14,653 nt of DNA from positions 1 through 14,653 of the forward strand of contig NZ_JAIFKJ010000634.1 of the NCBI RefSeq assembly GCF_019695415.1, read 5' to 3'. The DNA comes from Thiohalocapsa sp. Lineage in GTDB: Bacteria; Pseudomonadota; Gammaproteobacteria; Chromatiales; Chromatiaceae. Under the pieces are notes generated by a model. The model saw only the letters and a list, made by a program, of their open reading frames with translations, ran no database searches and had not been told where the DNA came from. The position numbers and the translations under genes were made by a program. Below are positions 5,797 through 12,892 of this stretch, piece after piece; positions within the stretch are counted from its first letter, which is position 1, and every line of letters starts with the position of its first letter.

Positions 5797-7281
5797 GTGC
5801 TCAAGATCGACGACCTGATGGCCGAAAGCGGTGTCAAGTTTGGCACCAGCGGCGCCCGCGGACGGGTGGTGGATATGACCGACCGCGTGTGCTTCGCCTA
5901 CACCCTGGGCTTTCTTCAGTACCTGCGCGGGGCCGGGCGCCTCACCGCGACCGGGGATGTCGGTCTCGCCGGAGACTATCGCCCGAGCAGCGGCCGCATT
6001 ATGGCGGCCTGCGCCGCCGCGGTGCGTGCTGCGGGGTTCAGGCCGCGCAACTTCGGCCGCATTCCGACGCCGGCTCTCGCCGCCTACGGTATCGCACGCG
6101 GCATGCCGACCCTGATGGTGACCGGGTCGCACATCCCCGATGACCGCAATGGCATCAAGTTCAACCTGCCGACGGGGGAGATTCTGAAGGAGGACGAGGC
6201 CGGAATCCGTGCCCAAACGGTGGACCTGCCGGCGGGGGAGTTTGCCGCCGACGGCAGCCTGCGCTCGGCGACGGCCCTGGCGCCGGCAGAATCCGCCGCG
6301 CTGGAGGGCTATGTCTCCCGCTACCTCGCTTTCTTTCCTCGCACCTGGCTCGCCGGGTTGCGGGTGGGGCTCTACGAGCACTCCAGTGTTGCGCGTGATG
6401 CCTTCCAGGCGGTGTTGGCGGGGCTTGGCGCCACGGTGACGCGGCTCGGCCGCGCCGATAGGTTCATACCAGTGGATACGGAGGCCATCCGCCCGGAAGA
6501 CGTCACGCTGGCCGAGCAATGGTGCGCCGACGGCGAGTTCGATGCCCTCGTCTCTGCCGACGGCGACGGCGACCGGCCGCTCGTCGCAGACGCCGCGGGC
6601 CGCTGGCTGCGGGGGGACATCGCCGGCATCCTCTGCGCCCGTGAGCTGCGGGCCGCCGGCGTGGTGACGCCGATAAGCTCCAACACGGCTGTGGAGCGCT
6701 GCGGCTGGTTCAGCGAGGTGCTGCGCACCCGCATCGGCTCGCCCTATGTGATCGCCGGCATGCGGACGCTGCGCGAGCGCGGCGTCGCGCCCGTAGTGGG
6801 CTATGAGGCCAACGGCGGCTTCCTCATCGAAACGGATATCGCTCGAGACGGGCGGCGGCTGCCGGCATTGCCGACCCGCGATGCGATCATCGTCGCCGTG
6901 GCCGTCCTCGGCGCCGCGCGCCGCCGCGGCGTGCCGCTCGCGGCGCTAACCGAGGAGTTGCCAGCGCGTTTCACCTACAGCGACCGTATCAAGGACTTCC
7001 CGACTGAGCTCAGCGCCGGGCGGCTCGCGGTCTTTGCCACCGGCGATGCTGCGGCCGATCGTACGGCCGCAGGTGCCGTATTCGGCCCGGCCTTCGGTGA
7101 TGTGGCCGCCGTGGACCACACGGACGGCGTCCGGATCACCTTCGCCAATGGCGATATTGCGCATTTGCGCCCCTCGGGCAACGCGCCGGAGCTGCGTGCC
7201 TACACCGAGGCGGACAGCGCCGACCGCGCCCGGGACATGAACCGCTTGTGCATGGACATTTTGCAAGGGTGGCGGAGCTGA
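5797..7281 (+). CDS. Phosphomannomutase (alpha-D-phosphohexomutase family)
   Basis: The product is 494 aa from the GTG at 5797. The family interconverts hexose 6-phosphate and 1-phosphate and feeds nucleotide-sugar, LPS and exopolysaccharide synthesis in the cytosol. The family motifs appear in order: FGTSGARGRV (about 15-24), the phosphoserine loop TGSHIP with S111, the metal loop DGDGDR (255-260), the sugar-binding GYEANGG (336-342) and the phosphate-binding RPSGNAPELR (458-467). These match the class usually annotated as phosphomannomutase, though glucose or glucosamine substrates cannot be excluded. A TTG at 5764 would add 11 residues. I prefer the GTG because relatives typically begin with a short LKID-type stretch and because of the -10 box position. 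A convergent gene follows after 132 nt. Confidence 0.88.
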   Translation: MLKIDDLMAESGVKFGTSGARGRVVDMTDRVCFAYTLGFLQYLRGAGRLTATGDVGLAGDYRPSSGRIMAACAAAVRAAGFRPRNFGRIPTPALAAYGIARGMPTLMVTGSHIPDDRNGIKFNLPTGEILKEDEAGIRAQTVDLPAGEFAADGSLRSATALAPAESAALEGYVSRYLAFFPRTWLAGLRVGLYEHSSVARDAFQAVLAGLGATVTRLGRADRFIPVDTEAIRPEDVTLAEQWCADGEFDALVSADGDGDRPLVADAAGRWLRGDIAGILCARELRAAGVVTPISSNTAVERCGWFSEVLRTRIGSPYVIAGMRTLRERGVAPVVGYEANGGFLIETDIARDGRRLPALPTRDAIIVAVAVLGAARRRGVPLAALTEELPARFTYSDRIKDFPTELSAGRLAVFATGDAAADRTAAGAVFGPAFGDVAAVDHTDGVRITFANGDIAHLRPSGNAPELRAYTEADSADRARDMNRLCMDILQGWRS

Positions 7282-7354
7282 GCCCCGCCTATGACGCGGC
7301 AGCGGGTCCGTACAGAGAAACCGCTTCTGCGGCGAAGCATGCCGTGAAGGCCGC

Positions 7355-7368
7355 CTACCAGCTGGTAG
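7355..7368. repeat. 14-bp perfect palindrome between convergent genes
   Basis: CTACCAGCTGGTAG reads the same on both strands. It sits in the 132-nt gap between the phosphomannomutase stop and the CheW-like gene stop. A second short inverted repeat (GCTTC/GAAGC, 7323-7327 with 7334-7338) precedes it. Neither has a T-run. Confidence 0.4.
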
Positions 7369-7413
7369 CCAAACGCATCTTCGCCCGTCGGCACGAGGCC
7401 CATTATCGGGTCC

Positions 7414-7947
7414 TTACCAATGTTGCGCCGGGGTCGGCGCTGGCGGCCTGGGCGGCGGCGCACCGGCGAAGTCGCCGTAGCGGCGGGCGCGCTGCTCCAA
7501 ACGGTTCAGCGAGTGAGTAGAAAGGCCGCGCTCGAAGCGGGCGAGGCGTCGCTCCGCATCCGGGCGGGCGGCGTTCTCGGCGACCGTGAGCCGCACTCGG
7601 TGGAGCTCGATGGCATCTGGACGAGGGGACCCGGCGCTTCCAGCCCGGAAGGGCTCGATGCAGAGCGGGCGCGGACTGTGCAGCCCCATCGGGAAGCCGC
7701 CCGCGAGCACCACCAGCACCAAGTCCGAGACGGCCGCCAGCGGCGCCGATTCGCCGCAGAGCACACCGAGGCTCACCACGGGCACCAGCTCACCGCGCAG
7801 GTCGAAGGCCCCGAGCACGCAGGGCGCGGTCTGCTCCAGTGGCGTCAGCCGGGGTAGGCCGAGACAGGTGTCGATCGCGTCGGCCACGACCACGCGCACA
7901 CCGCGCGCGGTGCGTACGAGGACGCGATAACTCCGCCGCATGCACAT
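7414..7947 (-). CDS. CheW-like domain protein
   Basis: The product is 177 aa. Residues about 6-100 look like a CheW-type scaffold domain: VVVADAIDTCLGLP, then CVLGAFDLRGELVPVVSL (43-60), then SDLVLVVLAGGFPMGL (74-89). The central LGAFDLRGELVPVVSL is the characteristic CheW stretch. CheW domains couple receptors to a CheA kinase. The C-terminal part (about 125-177) is a charged helix (RRLARFERGLSTHSLNRLEQ) with a Pro-rich tail, which is not usual for CheW. The ATG at 7947 has GGAG 7 nt upstream. No other chemotaxis gene is in the window. The similarity is clear to me but not strong at the N-terminus, so a divergent accessory CheW is the likely reading. Confidence 0.72.
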   Translation of the reverse strand: MCMRRSYRVLVRTARGVRVVVADAIDTCLGLPRLTPLEQTAPCVLGAFDLRGELVPVVSLGVLCGESAPLAAVSDLVLVVLAGGFPMGLHSPRPLCIEPFRAGSAGSPRPDAIELHRVRLTVAENAARPDAERRLARFERGLSTHSLNRLEQRARRYGDFAGAPPPRPPAPTPAQHW

Positions 7948-8256
7948 CTGTTCGCTCCACTGGCAGACGCCATGATGCCGTCGGCCGGTTGCCGCCCGGC
8001 CGGTGCCCAAAGGGCTGTGCCCGCGTCGCTCTTCGGCTCCACATCCGCACGTGAGAGACCGCTGACATCGCGGGTCCTTTGCCCGTCGCCGCCACATGTC
8101 GGTGCCCTGTGGCGCACCGCACGGCGGGCCAATGACAGCTGGTCGCAACGCCGGTGTGCGCCCGTGATGTTCTAAGCCTAGTCCAAACGGAGCAACCCGG
8201 CGGGCAAGATGCCCGTCTGTCGGCTGGTTGATGCGAGGATGAGCGATGAGCGCCGC
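7948..8256. other. 309-nt intergenic region upstream of the CheW-like gene
   Basis: Both flanking genes are on the minus strand. Two inverted repeats are visible: CGGCCGG/CCGGCCG (7982-7988 with 7996-8002), which would be in the CheW-like gene leader, and CGGGC/GCCCG (8201-8205 with 8211-8215), 42 nt past the TtcA-like stop, which may be a weak terminator without a T-run. No convincing coding frame was seen. Confidence 0.5.
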
Positions 8257-9024
8257 TCAGGGCAGGTCGCCCTCGCGCAGCAGGGGCTGCATGGCGTGGA
8301 GCATGCTCTGGAAGACCTGCGGGTTTTCGGCTTCTTCCGCGGCCAGCAGGCGCTTCATGCGCTCGCGCTCGGTGGGCATGTCGAAGCAGGCAGGGCAACT
8401 GTCGGGCACCACGGGCAGGCCGCCGGACTTGGCGAAAGCCGCGGTCTGGCGCTCGCGGGCATAGACCAGTGGCCGGATGATGCGCAGATCGCCTACATCG
8501 TTGCGGTAGTGGGCCTTCATGGTGCGCAACTGCCCGCCTCGGAATAAGGACATGAGCAGGCTTTCGGCGAGATCATCCAGGTGCTGCGCAAGCGCCAGCA
8601 CGTTGTAGCCGTGCTCGCGGCACAACCGGTACATGATGCCGCGCTTCATACGGGCGCAGTAGGCACAGAAGGAGTCGCCGTCCATACGCGCCCGGGCCTC
8701 GTCCAGGATGGGCTGGGCCTCAAGGATCCAGCGTATTCCCAATGCATCCATGTGCACCGCGAGTCGTGCGGGCTCGAACCCTGGTACTTGTGGGTCCACG
8801 GTGACCGCGGCGAGCTCAAAGCGCACTGGTGCATAGGTCTGCAGGTGCTTGAGAATCACCAACAGCGACAGGGAGTCCTTGCCGCCAGAGACGCCGAGCA
8901 GGATGCGGTCGCCGTCGCGGATCATGTCGTGCTCGGCGATGGCGCGGCCTACCGCGCGCAGTAGCGACTTTGGCGGCTTGGGTGCCCTGACTCGGGCGCC
9001 GGAAAGGTCTCGGTGCGTGGTCAT
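8257..9024 (-). CDS. ttcA: TtcA-family tRNA thiolation protein
   Basis: The product is 255 aa. TtcA uses ATP and a [4Fe-4S] cluster to make 2-thiocytidine at position 32 of some tRNAs. The PP-loop is SGGKDS (46-51) for ATP binding and adenylation. C120 and C123 (CAYC) match the first CxxC of TtcA, and C210 and C213 (CPAC) match the second cysteine region. The segments RGIMYRL and IIRPLVYARE (182-191) are also as in TtcA. The C-terminus (PTERERMKRLLAAEE and on) differs from E. coli TtcA, so a TtcA-like paralogue with another tRNA target is possible. The ATG at 9024 was chosen over an in-frame upstream reading to 9141 that is not conserved-looking; its ribosome binding site is weak (GGGAC). Confidence 0.8.
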   Translation of the reverse strand: MTTHRDLSGARVRAPKPPKSLLRAVGRAIAEHDMIRDGDRILLGVSGGKDSLSLLVILKHLQTYAPVRFELAAVTVDPQVPGFEPARLAVHMDALGIRWILEAQPILDEARARMDGDSFCAYCARMKRGIMYRLCREHGYNVLALAQHLDDLAESLLMSLFRGGQLRTMKAHYRNDVGDLRIIRPLVYARERQTAAFAKSGGLPVVPDSCPACFDMPTERERMKRLLAAEEAENPQVFQSMLHAMQPLLREGDLP

Positions 9025-9146
9025 CCAGTCCCAGTGTAGCGGGCAGTCCCGAGGCACCGCCAGCGACGCAGGCCTGGGTTGCTGGCGCCTCTCCGTTGCG
9101 GGGCCGGTCGAGGCTGTAGTCGTGCGTGTCTGCGGGTCCACACCGG

Positions 9147-9166
9147 GGTCGGCCTACAGGCCGACC
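9147..9166. repeat. REP-like hairpin
   Basis: GGTCGGCC (9147-9154) and GGCCGACC (9159-9166) are perfect inverted arms around a TACA loop. It is compact, symmetrical and intergenic, like the palindromic units of REP-type dispersed repeats in gammaproteobacteria. Only one copy is in the window, so dispersal is not shown. Confidence 0.45.
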
Positions 9167-9244
9167 TGCCAGGTGGCTGTGGCAAGCCCATCGCCGGCCC
9201 TGCAAAAGCAAAGGCCGACGTCAAAGCGCCGGCCGATTTGCTGT

Positions 9245-9287
9245 CCGGGGGTAGCGCCCCGGGCTGCGCACGCCCCTGGTGGGGGCG
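9245..9287. repeat. Two adjacent GC-rich hairpins
   Basis: CCGGGG/CCCCGG (9245-9250 with 9257-9262, 6-nt loop) is followed 8 nt later by CGCCCC/GGGGCG (9271-9276 with 9282-9287, 5-nt loop). They lie 133-175 nt beyond the phosphoesterase stop in its direction of transcription. They have no T-run, so simple terminator function is doubtful. Confidence 0.45.
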
Positions 9288-9293
9288 GGTTGG

Positions 9294-9308
9294 CTCACCT
9301 GATGTGAG
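9294..9308. promoter_or_regulatory. Operator-like dyad
   Basis: CTCAC and GTGAG are perfect arms around a 5-nt centre in an AT-richer patch next to TTGACC (9315-9320). A repressor or activator site for ttcA is possible; no specific regulator is recognised. Confidence 0.25.
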
Positions 9309-9419
9309 TTCTGATTGACCTTTAGCGTAGACCAGATTTCGGCGCTTGTAGCCCGTGGACGCAGCGGCGCGCAGCTTTCCGACGAACGGTCCTTTGGCCG
9401 CAGGCGAGCGCCCGGAGTT

Positions 9420-9965
9420 TCAGCGCGCCGGTGCGCGGCGCCGGTGCGCACTGCCGGCGGCGGCTGGACACCGGTGCACTGCCAGTGACCAGCCACCGTG
9501 TCTCCACCGCCGGACAATGCAGGATGACCGCCCCAAGGTGAGCACAGCCCAGGCGGCGCCCGGGTTCGTCACCCAGGGCTCCGTATCCCGGTCCGCCACC
9601 AGCCGGTGGCTGTGCCCATAGACGATGGCACGTGCCTCGGGGAAGCGACGCCGCAGCTTTGCATGCCGGTCCTTCGCCGGTGTACGGTGACCGTGCACCA
9701 CCACCAGGCGCCCCCCGGGCAGGTCCTCCGTCAGCTCCAAGGGCAGCGTGTCCAGCAGGTGCTGATCCGCTGCTGGCCATTTGTGCGGTACGTCGTTGTT
9801 GCCGAGAACCGCGGCCACCCGCCCAGTGCGCGGCTGCAGCGCGGCGAGCACGCCGGCGTTGCCGATGTCGCCGCCGTGGACGGCAAGGTCACAGTCGGCC
9901 ACCAGCGCGGCGACCCGCGGGTCGAGCACGCCGTGGGTGTCGGAGAGGATGGCAACGGTCACCAT
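9420..9965 (-). CDS. YfcE/MJ0936-type metallophosphoesterase
   Basis: The product is 181 aa. It carries the calcineurin-like metal ligands in order: SDTHG (D9, H11), GGDIG (D33), GNND (N57), VVHGH (H91) and YGHSH (H118, H120), followed by TNPGAA. This is the small YfcE/MJ0936 subfamily of phosphodiesterases, active on artificial phosphodiesters in vitro; the natural substrate is generally unknown. The domain should end near residue 165 (GGWSLAVHR); the last 16 residues are an Arg/Ala-rich extension. I chose the ATG at 9965, since the alternative start at 9989 is a TTG. The gene lies 39 nt downstream of the quinone oxidoreductase gene on the same strand and is probably co-transcribed. Confidence 0.88.
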   Translation of the reverse strand: MVTVAILSDTHGVLDPRVAALVADCDLAVHGGDIGNAGVLAALQPRTGRVAAVLGNNDVPHKWPAADQHLLDTLPLELTEDLPGGRLVVVHGHRTPAKDRHAKLRRRFPEARAIVYGHSHRLVADRDTEPWVTNPGAAWAVLTLGRSSCIVRRWRHGGWSLAVHRCPAAAGSAHRRRAPAR

Positions 9966-10004
9966 GGTCGGCTCAGGCTCGGCGGCCAACGGGCGGGCAA
10001 TGCA

Positions 10005-11012
10005 TCACCCCGTCGTCCCCGGCATGGTGAGCACCAGCTTGCCCTGCATGCCGCCGGCCTCCAGCCGTCGGTGGGCATCCGCGGCGCGGGCGAGCGGGTA
10101 GGTGCCTGCCACTTCGATGTGCAGCTCGCCCGCATCGCAGAGCTCGCCGCAGCGGCGCAGGATCTCGCCCTGGTGGGCGAGCGCCTCGGGCATCTGCTTG
10201 ATCTGGGGCGTGAGCATGAGCTCCAGCGAGATGCGCAGGTTGCGCTTGCGCGCCTCGGTCAAGCTTGCCGGGCTGGGGTCGAGGATGCTGACGAGATCGC
10301 CGTAGACCGCCATGACCTCGATGCTGCGGGCGAAGACCGCGGGCCCTACGGTGTCGAAACAGATGTCCACCCCGCGGCCGAGGCTCCAGTCCGCGATGGC
10401 GCCGACGAGATCCTCGCGCGGATAGTCGATGGTGAGCTCGGCGCCGAGCCGGTGGGCGAAGTCGGCCTTCTCGGCGCTGCTCACGGTGGTGGCCACCCGG
10501 GCGCCGGCGATACGGGCGAGCTGGATGGCCACATGGCCGACGCCACCGGCACCCGCGTGGATCAGCACCCGGTCATCGGCTGCGATCCGGGCGCGGTCGT
10601 GCAGCGACTCCCACGCCGTGATGAGCACCAAGGGCGCCGCTGCGGCTTGCTCGAAGCTGAGCGACGCCGGCTTTGGCTGTGCGATGGATTCGTCGACGAC
10701 GGCATATTCGGCATAGTTGCCATCCGGTCCGCCGAGGCCGCCATGGCAGTACCACACGGCATCGCCGGGCTTGAATCGCGTGACGGCGTCGCCCACGGCC
10801 TCCACGACGCCGGCACCGTCGCAGCCGAGCACGGCCGTGAGGGTCTCGGGGAGCATGGGCCCTTTGGCGCGGATCTTGGTGTCCACCGGGTTGACACCGG
10901 CGGCGTACAAGCGCACCAAGACGTCCGTGGGGCTTGCAAGCTCCGGCATCGGCAGCTCGGTTTCGGTGAGCACCTCCGGGCCGCCGGGTTGGCGCATGAG
11001 CATGGCCAGCAT
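10005..11012 (-). CDS. Quinone oxidoreductase-like MDR dehydrogenase
   Basis: The product is 335 aa, a medium-chain dehydrogenase/reductase. The family reduces quinones or enones with NADPH in the cytosol. The nucleotide-binding motif is AGAGGVGHVA (153-162) at the start of the Rossmann fold. The N-terminal GroES-like domain has VLVRLYAAGVNPVDTKIR (31-48) and GCDGAGVV (63-70), as in QOR-type members. The zinc ligands and the cysteine-rich zinc loop of alcohol dehydrogenases are missing, so it is a zinc-independent type even though such proteins are often labelled zinc-binding. The ATG at 11012 is well supported by GGAGGAG 8 nt upstream. It is first gene of a pair with the phosphoesterase and divergent from the hydrolase, 130 nt away. 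Confidence 0.9.
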   Translation of the reverse strand: MLAMLMRQPGGPEVLTETELPMPELASPTDVLVRLYAAGVNPVDTKIRAKGPMLPETLTAVLGCDGAGVVEAVGDAVTRFKPGDAVWYCHGGLGGPDGNYAEYAVVDESIAQPKPASLSFEQAAAAPLVLITAWESLHDRARIAADDRVLIHAGAGGVGHVAIQLARIAGARVATTVSSAEKADFAHRLGAELTIDYPREDLVGAIADWSLGRGVDICFDTVGPAVFARSIEVMAVYGDLVSILDPSPASLTEARKRNLRISLELMLTPQIKQMPEALAHQGEILRRCGELCDAGELHIEVAGTYPLARAADAHRRLEAGGMQGKLVLTMPGTTG

Positions 11013-11142
11013 GGTCTTGGCTCCTCCATTGTGGCGCTGAAAACGGCATCATGGGCCTGCGTTGGGAGAGGCTCAAGACCGGTGCGGCGTCGCGCAAAGG
11101 TCGGGTAGCACCCACTGTGCGCCCCTGAAGCGAGGCATCGAC

Positions 11143-11778
11143 ATGACCGATCCGCTTAAACGAGCGCTGATCGACGGACCCGAGGACGCCTCCTGCGTGC
11201 TGGTGCTGGCGCACGGCGCTGGCCAGCCGCCGGATGCCGAGTTTATGGCGCATGTCGCCAGCGGCATTGCGGCCGGCGGCGTGCGCGTGGTGCGGCCTTG
11301 GTTTCCGTACATGGCGAGGATGGCTGCCGATGGGCGCAGACGCCCGCCGGACAGTGAGCAGAAGCGCCTCGCCGCACTGCGGGAAGTTATCGACGCAGAG
11401 CGCCGCGCCGGCGGGCTGCTCGTCGTTGGCGGCAAGTCCATGGGCGGTCGCATGGCGGCGATGCTTGCGGACGATGTGCAGGCCGCCGGGCTCCTCTGCC
11501 TGGGCTATCCGTTCCACCCGCCGGGCAAACCGGAGCGTGCTCGCCTGGCAGCGCTCGCGGCGCTGCGGACGCCAACGCTCATCTGTCAGGGGGAGCGGGA
11601 CCCCTTCGGCAACCGCGATGAGGTCGCGTCCTATGGGTTGAGTCCGCTGGCTCGGCTGGCCTGGATCCCGGACGGTGAGCACAGCTTCAAGCCGCGCAAA
11701 AGGTCCGGGCGGACCTGGGCGCAGAATTTGGATACGGCGGTGGATGCAGCCCTCCACTTTCTGCGCGGACTCGGGTAA
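11143..11778 (+). CDS. KANL3/Tex30-like alpha/beta hydrolase
   Basis: The product is 211 aa. It has an alpha/beta hydrolase core with LAHGAG (22-27) as oxyanion region, nucleophile elbow GKSMGG (97-102) with S99, acid D153 in CQGERDPFG, and H180 in DGEHSFKPRKRSG. The GKSMGGR elbow and the HSFKP ending are typical of the dienelactone hydrolase-like KANL3/Tex30 group, which has no defined bacterial substrate. I chose the ATG at 11143 (weak GCGAGG upstream); the longer reading to 11062 has no family similarity. No signal peptide is seen. It is a single gene, divergent from the quinone oxidoreductase and convergent with the membrane protein gene at 11986. Confidence 0.87.
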   Translation: MTDPLKRALIDGPEDASCVLVLAHGAGQPPDAEFMAHVASGIAAGGVRVVRPWFPYMARMAADGRRRPPDSEQKRLAALREVIDAERRAGGLLVVGGKSMGGRMAAMLADDVQAAGLLCLGYPFHPPGKPERARLAALAALRTPTLICQGERDPFGNRDEVASYGLSPLARLAWIPDGEHSFKPRKRSGRTWAQNLDTAVDAALHFLRGLG

Positions 11779-11835
11779 GCGCACGCGGGATGAGCCGCGG
11801 GCCTTCGGCGTCGATGCGGTTCGCTCAACGCGGAG

Positions 11836-11852
11836 TATTGGTGTGGCCAATA
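11836..11852. terminator. Inverted repeat between convergent genes
   Basis: TATTGG (11836-11841) and CCAATA (11847-11852) are perfect arms around a 5-nt loop. It lies 58 nt past the hydrolase stop and 133 nt past the membrane protein stop. There is no T-run, so it might be a protein-binding dyad instead of a terminator. Confidence 0.3.
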
Positions 11853-11985
11853 GCGCAGATCCTTGATGCAAATCGAGTCGGCGACGAGCCCGTGATGAGC
11901 CTGGATGGCGTGCGCATGCGCTGAGGTGGCGTCCGAAGCTGGATGCGCCCTAGAAGAGCAAGCAAAGGCTGGCCGGATTCAGGAC

Positions 11986-12714
11986 TCAGTCGGCGCCCGC
12001 CGTTGGCAGGTCAGCCGGCGTCTGCGCCGGCGATGCCGCTCCGGTGGGTGCGGGTGCGGGCAGTGGTGCCACGGCCCGATCGAATTCGGCTGGATTGAGA
12101 TACTGGATCACCACGCCGCCGTCGGCGTCACGGGCGATGTCCATGCCCTGTTCGGGATAGAGCCAGTGCACGACGCCGCTTGTTTCGGTGCGCTTCTCGG
12201 CGGGCTCGCCGAAGTTGCCGGCGATGTCCCGCGGCTCCAGGCTCTTCCAGGGTAGATAGGTCAGGATACGGATGGGCGCGGTGGCGAGGCGCTCGACGTC
12301 CGTCGGGTCCAACTTCACCTTGCGGCTGCCGCTGCCGGTCTTGCTGATGCGAAGGCCGCGCTCGTACATCCCCGTCAGCTCGTCCTCCGGTACGTCCAGT
12401 GTCAGGATCCAGTCTGCTTTGAGGTTGCTGAGGAGGATGTTGTCGAAGTAGACCTCCACCGTCCGGGTGCCGTCCGGATTCTGGAACAGGTTGATCTTGC
12501 CCTCTTCGCCGAGCAGTGCCCGCGCATCGGCGAGGGTGCTGTCGCCGATGCTGAGGTCGAATACCCGCGTGTTGCCCGCGGCGTCCCGGCTCACGTCCCA
12601 GGGGTAGAGCCGGAGCCCCGCGCGCTCGTCCGGAAGGATGGACAGGAGCAGCATGATGCCGATGAAGAGCATGGCCGCTGCGGCCAGCGTGGAGAGGATG
12701 ATTTTGCGGTCCAT
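11986..12714 (-). CDS. Single-pass membrane protein of unknown function
   Basis: The product is 242 aa. A hydrophobic helix at residues 5-27 (IILSTLAAAAMLFIGIMLLL) likely anchors the protein with its body in the periplasm. The body (about 33-215) is a mixed alpha/beta region without cysteines; visible pieces are FDLSIGDSTLADARALLG (52-69), LPWKSLEPRDIAGNFGEP (154-171) and HWLYPEQGMDIA (183-194), which reads like a lipoprotein-type SmpA/BamE-like fold but I cannot assign it. The tail (216-242) is Pro/Ala-rich. I do not recognise the family. The ATG at 12714 has no Shine-Dalgarno sequence: directly upstream lie AAGATC and then seven copies of GCACCTC, so its expression may depend on repeat number. 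Confidence 0.8.
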   Translation of the reverse strand: MDRKIILSTLAAAAMLFIGIMLLLSILPDERAGLRLYPWDVSRDAAGNTRVFDLSIGDSTLADARALLGEEGKINLFQNPDGTRTVEVYFDNILLSNLKADWILTLDVPEDELTGMYERGLRISKTGSGSRKVKLDPTDVERLATAPIRILTYLPWKSLEPRDIAGNFGEPAEKRTETSGVVHWLYPEQGMDIARDADGGVVIQYLNPAEFDRAVAPLPAPAPTGAASPAQTPADLPTAGAD

Positions 12715-12720
12715 GATCTT

Positions 12721-12769
12721 GAGGTGCGAGGTGCGAGGTGCGAGGTGCGAGGTGCGAGGTGCGAGGTGC
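12721..12769. repeat. Heptanucleotide tandem repeat (GAGGTGC)7
   Basis: There are seven perfect 7-bp units with no interruption. On the minus strand it reads (GCACCTC)7, ends 6 nt before the ATG at 12714 and fills the place where a ribosome binding site would be. The unit length is not a multiple of three, so gain or loss of one unit shifts any frame that crosses it. Replication slippage at such an array is expected from general knowledge. Confidence 0.97.
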
Positions 12770-12892
12770 CCCGAGTGTCTCGATTGGCGAGCGCTGTGCC
12801 GCAGCCTTCGCTCTTGAGGCTCGCGCCACCGCTCCGCGGCGTCAGGGGATGCCGGGCGCTCTGCACACCGAGAGACGTCGTGCGCGGAGGTA

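Larger units (their letters stand above)
9025..9419. other. 395-nt intergenic region rich in hairpins
   Basis: It lies between two minus-strand genes. From left to right it holds an 8-bp perfect hairpin (9147-9166), two copies of CGCCGGCC (starting at about 9191 and 9227), two adjacent GC-rich hairpins (9245-9262 and 9271-9287) and a dyad CTCAC/GTGAG (9294-9308). No stretch looks coding on either strand. It should contain the ttcA promoter and the end of the phosphoesterase transcript, but I could not place either firmly. Confidence 0.55.

Noticed and set aside
7951..8040. Possible riboswitch in the CheW-like gene leader
   Set aside because: One 7-bp hairpin is present but the conserved cores of cobalamin, SAM, cyclic di-GMP and fluoride classes were not found.
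9606..11108. 500-codon plus-strand open frame
   Set aside because: It is antisense to the phosphoesterase and quinone oxidoreductase, whose motifs are intact, and shows no domain.
10573..11871. 432-codon minus-strand open frame
   Set aside because: It overlaps the quinone oxidoreductase and the hydrolase in wrong frames and is an artefact of high GC.
12591..12866. Minus-strand frames running through the heptanucleotide repeat
   Set aside because: They encode the repeat (SHLAPRT pattern) and then shadow the membrane protein in another frame. Not genes at the present copy number.
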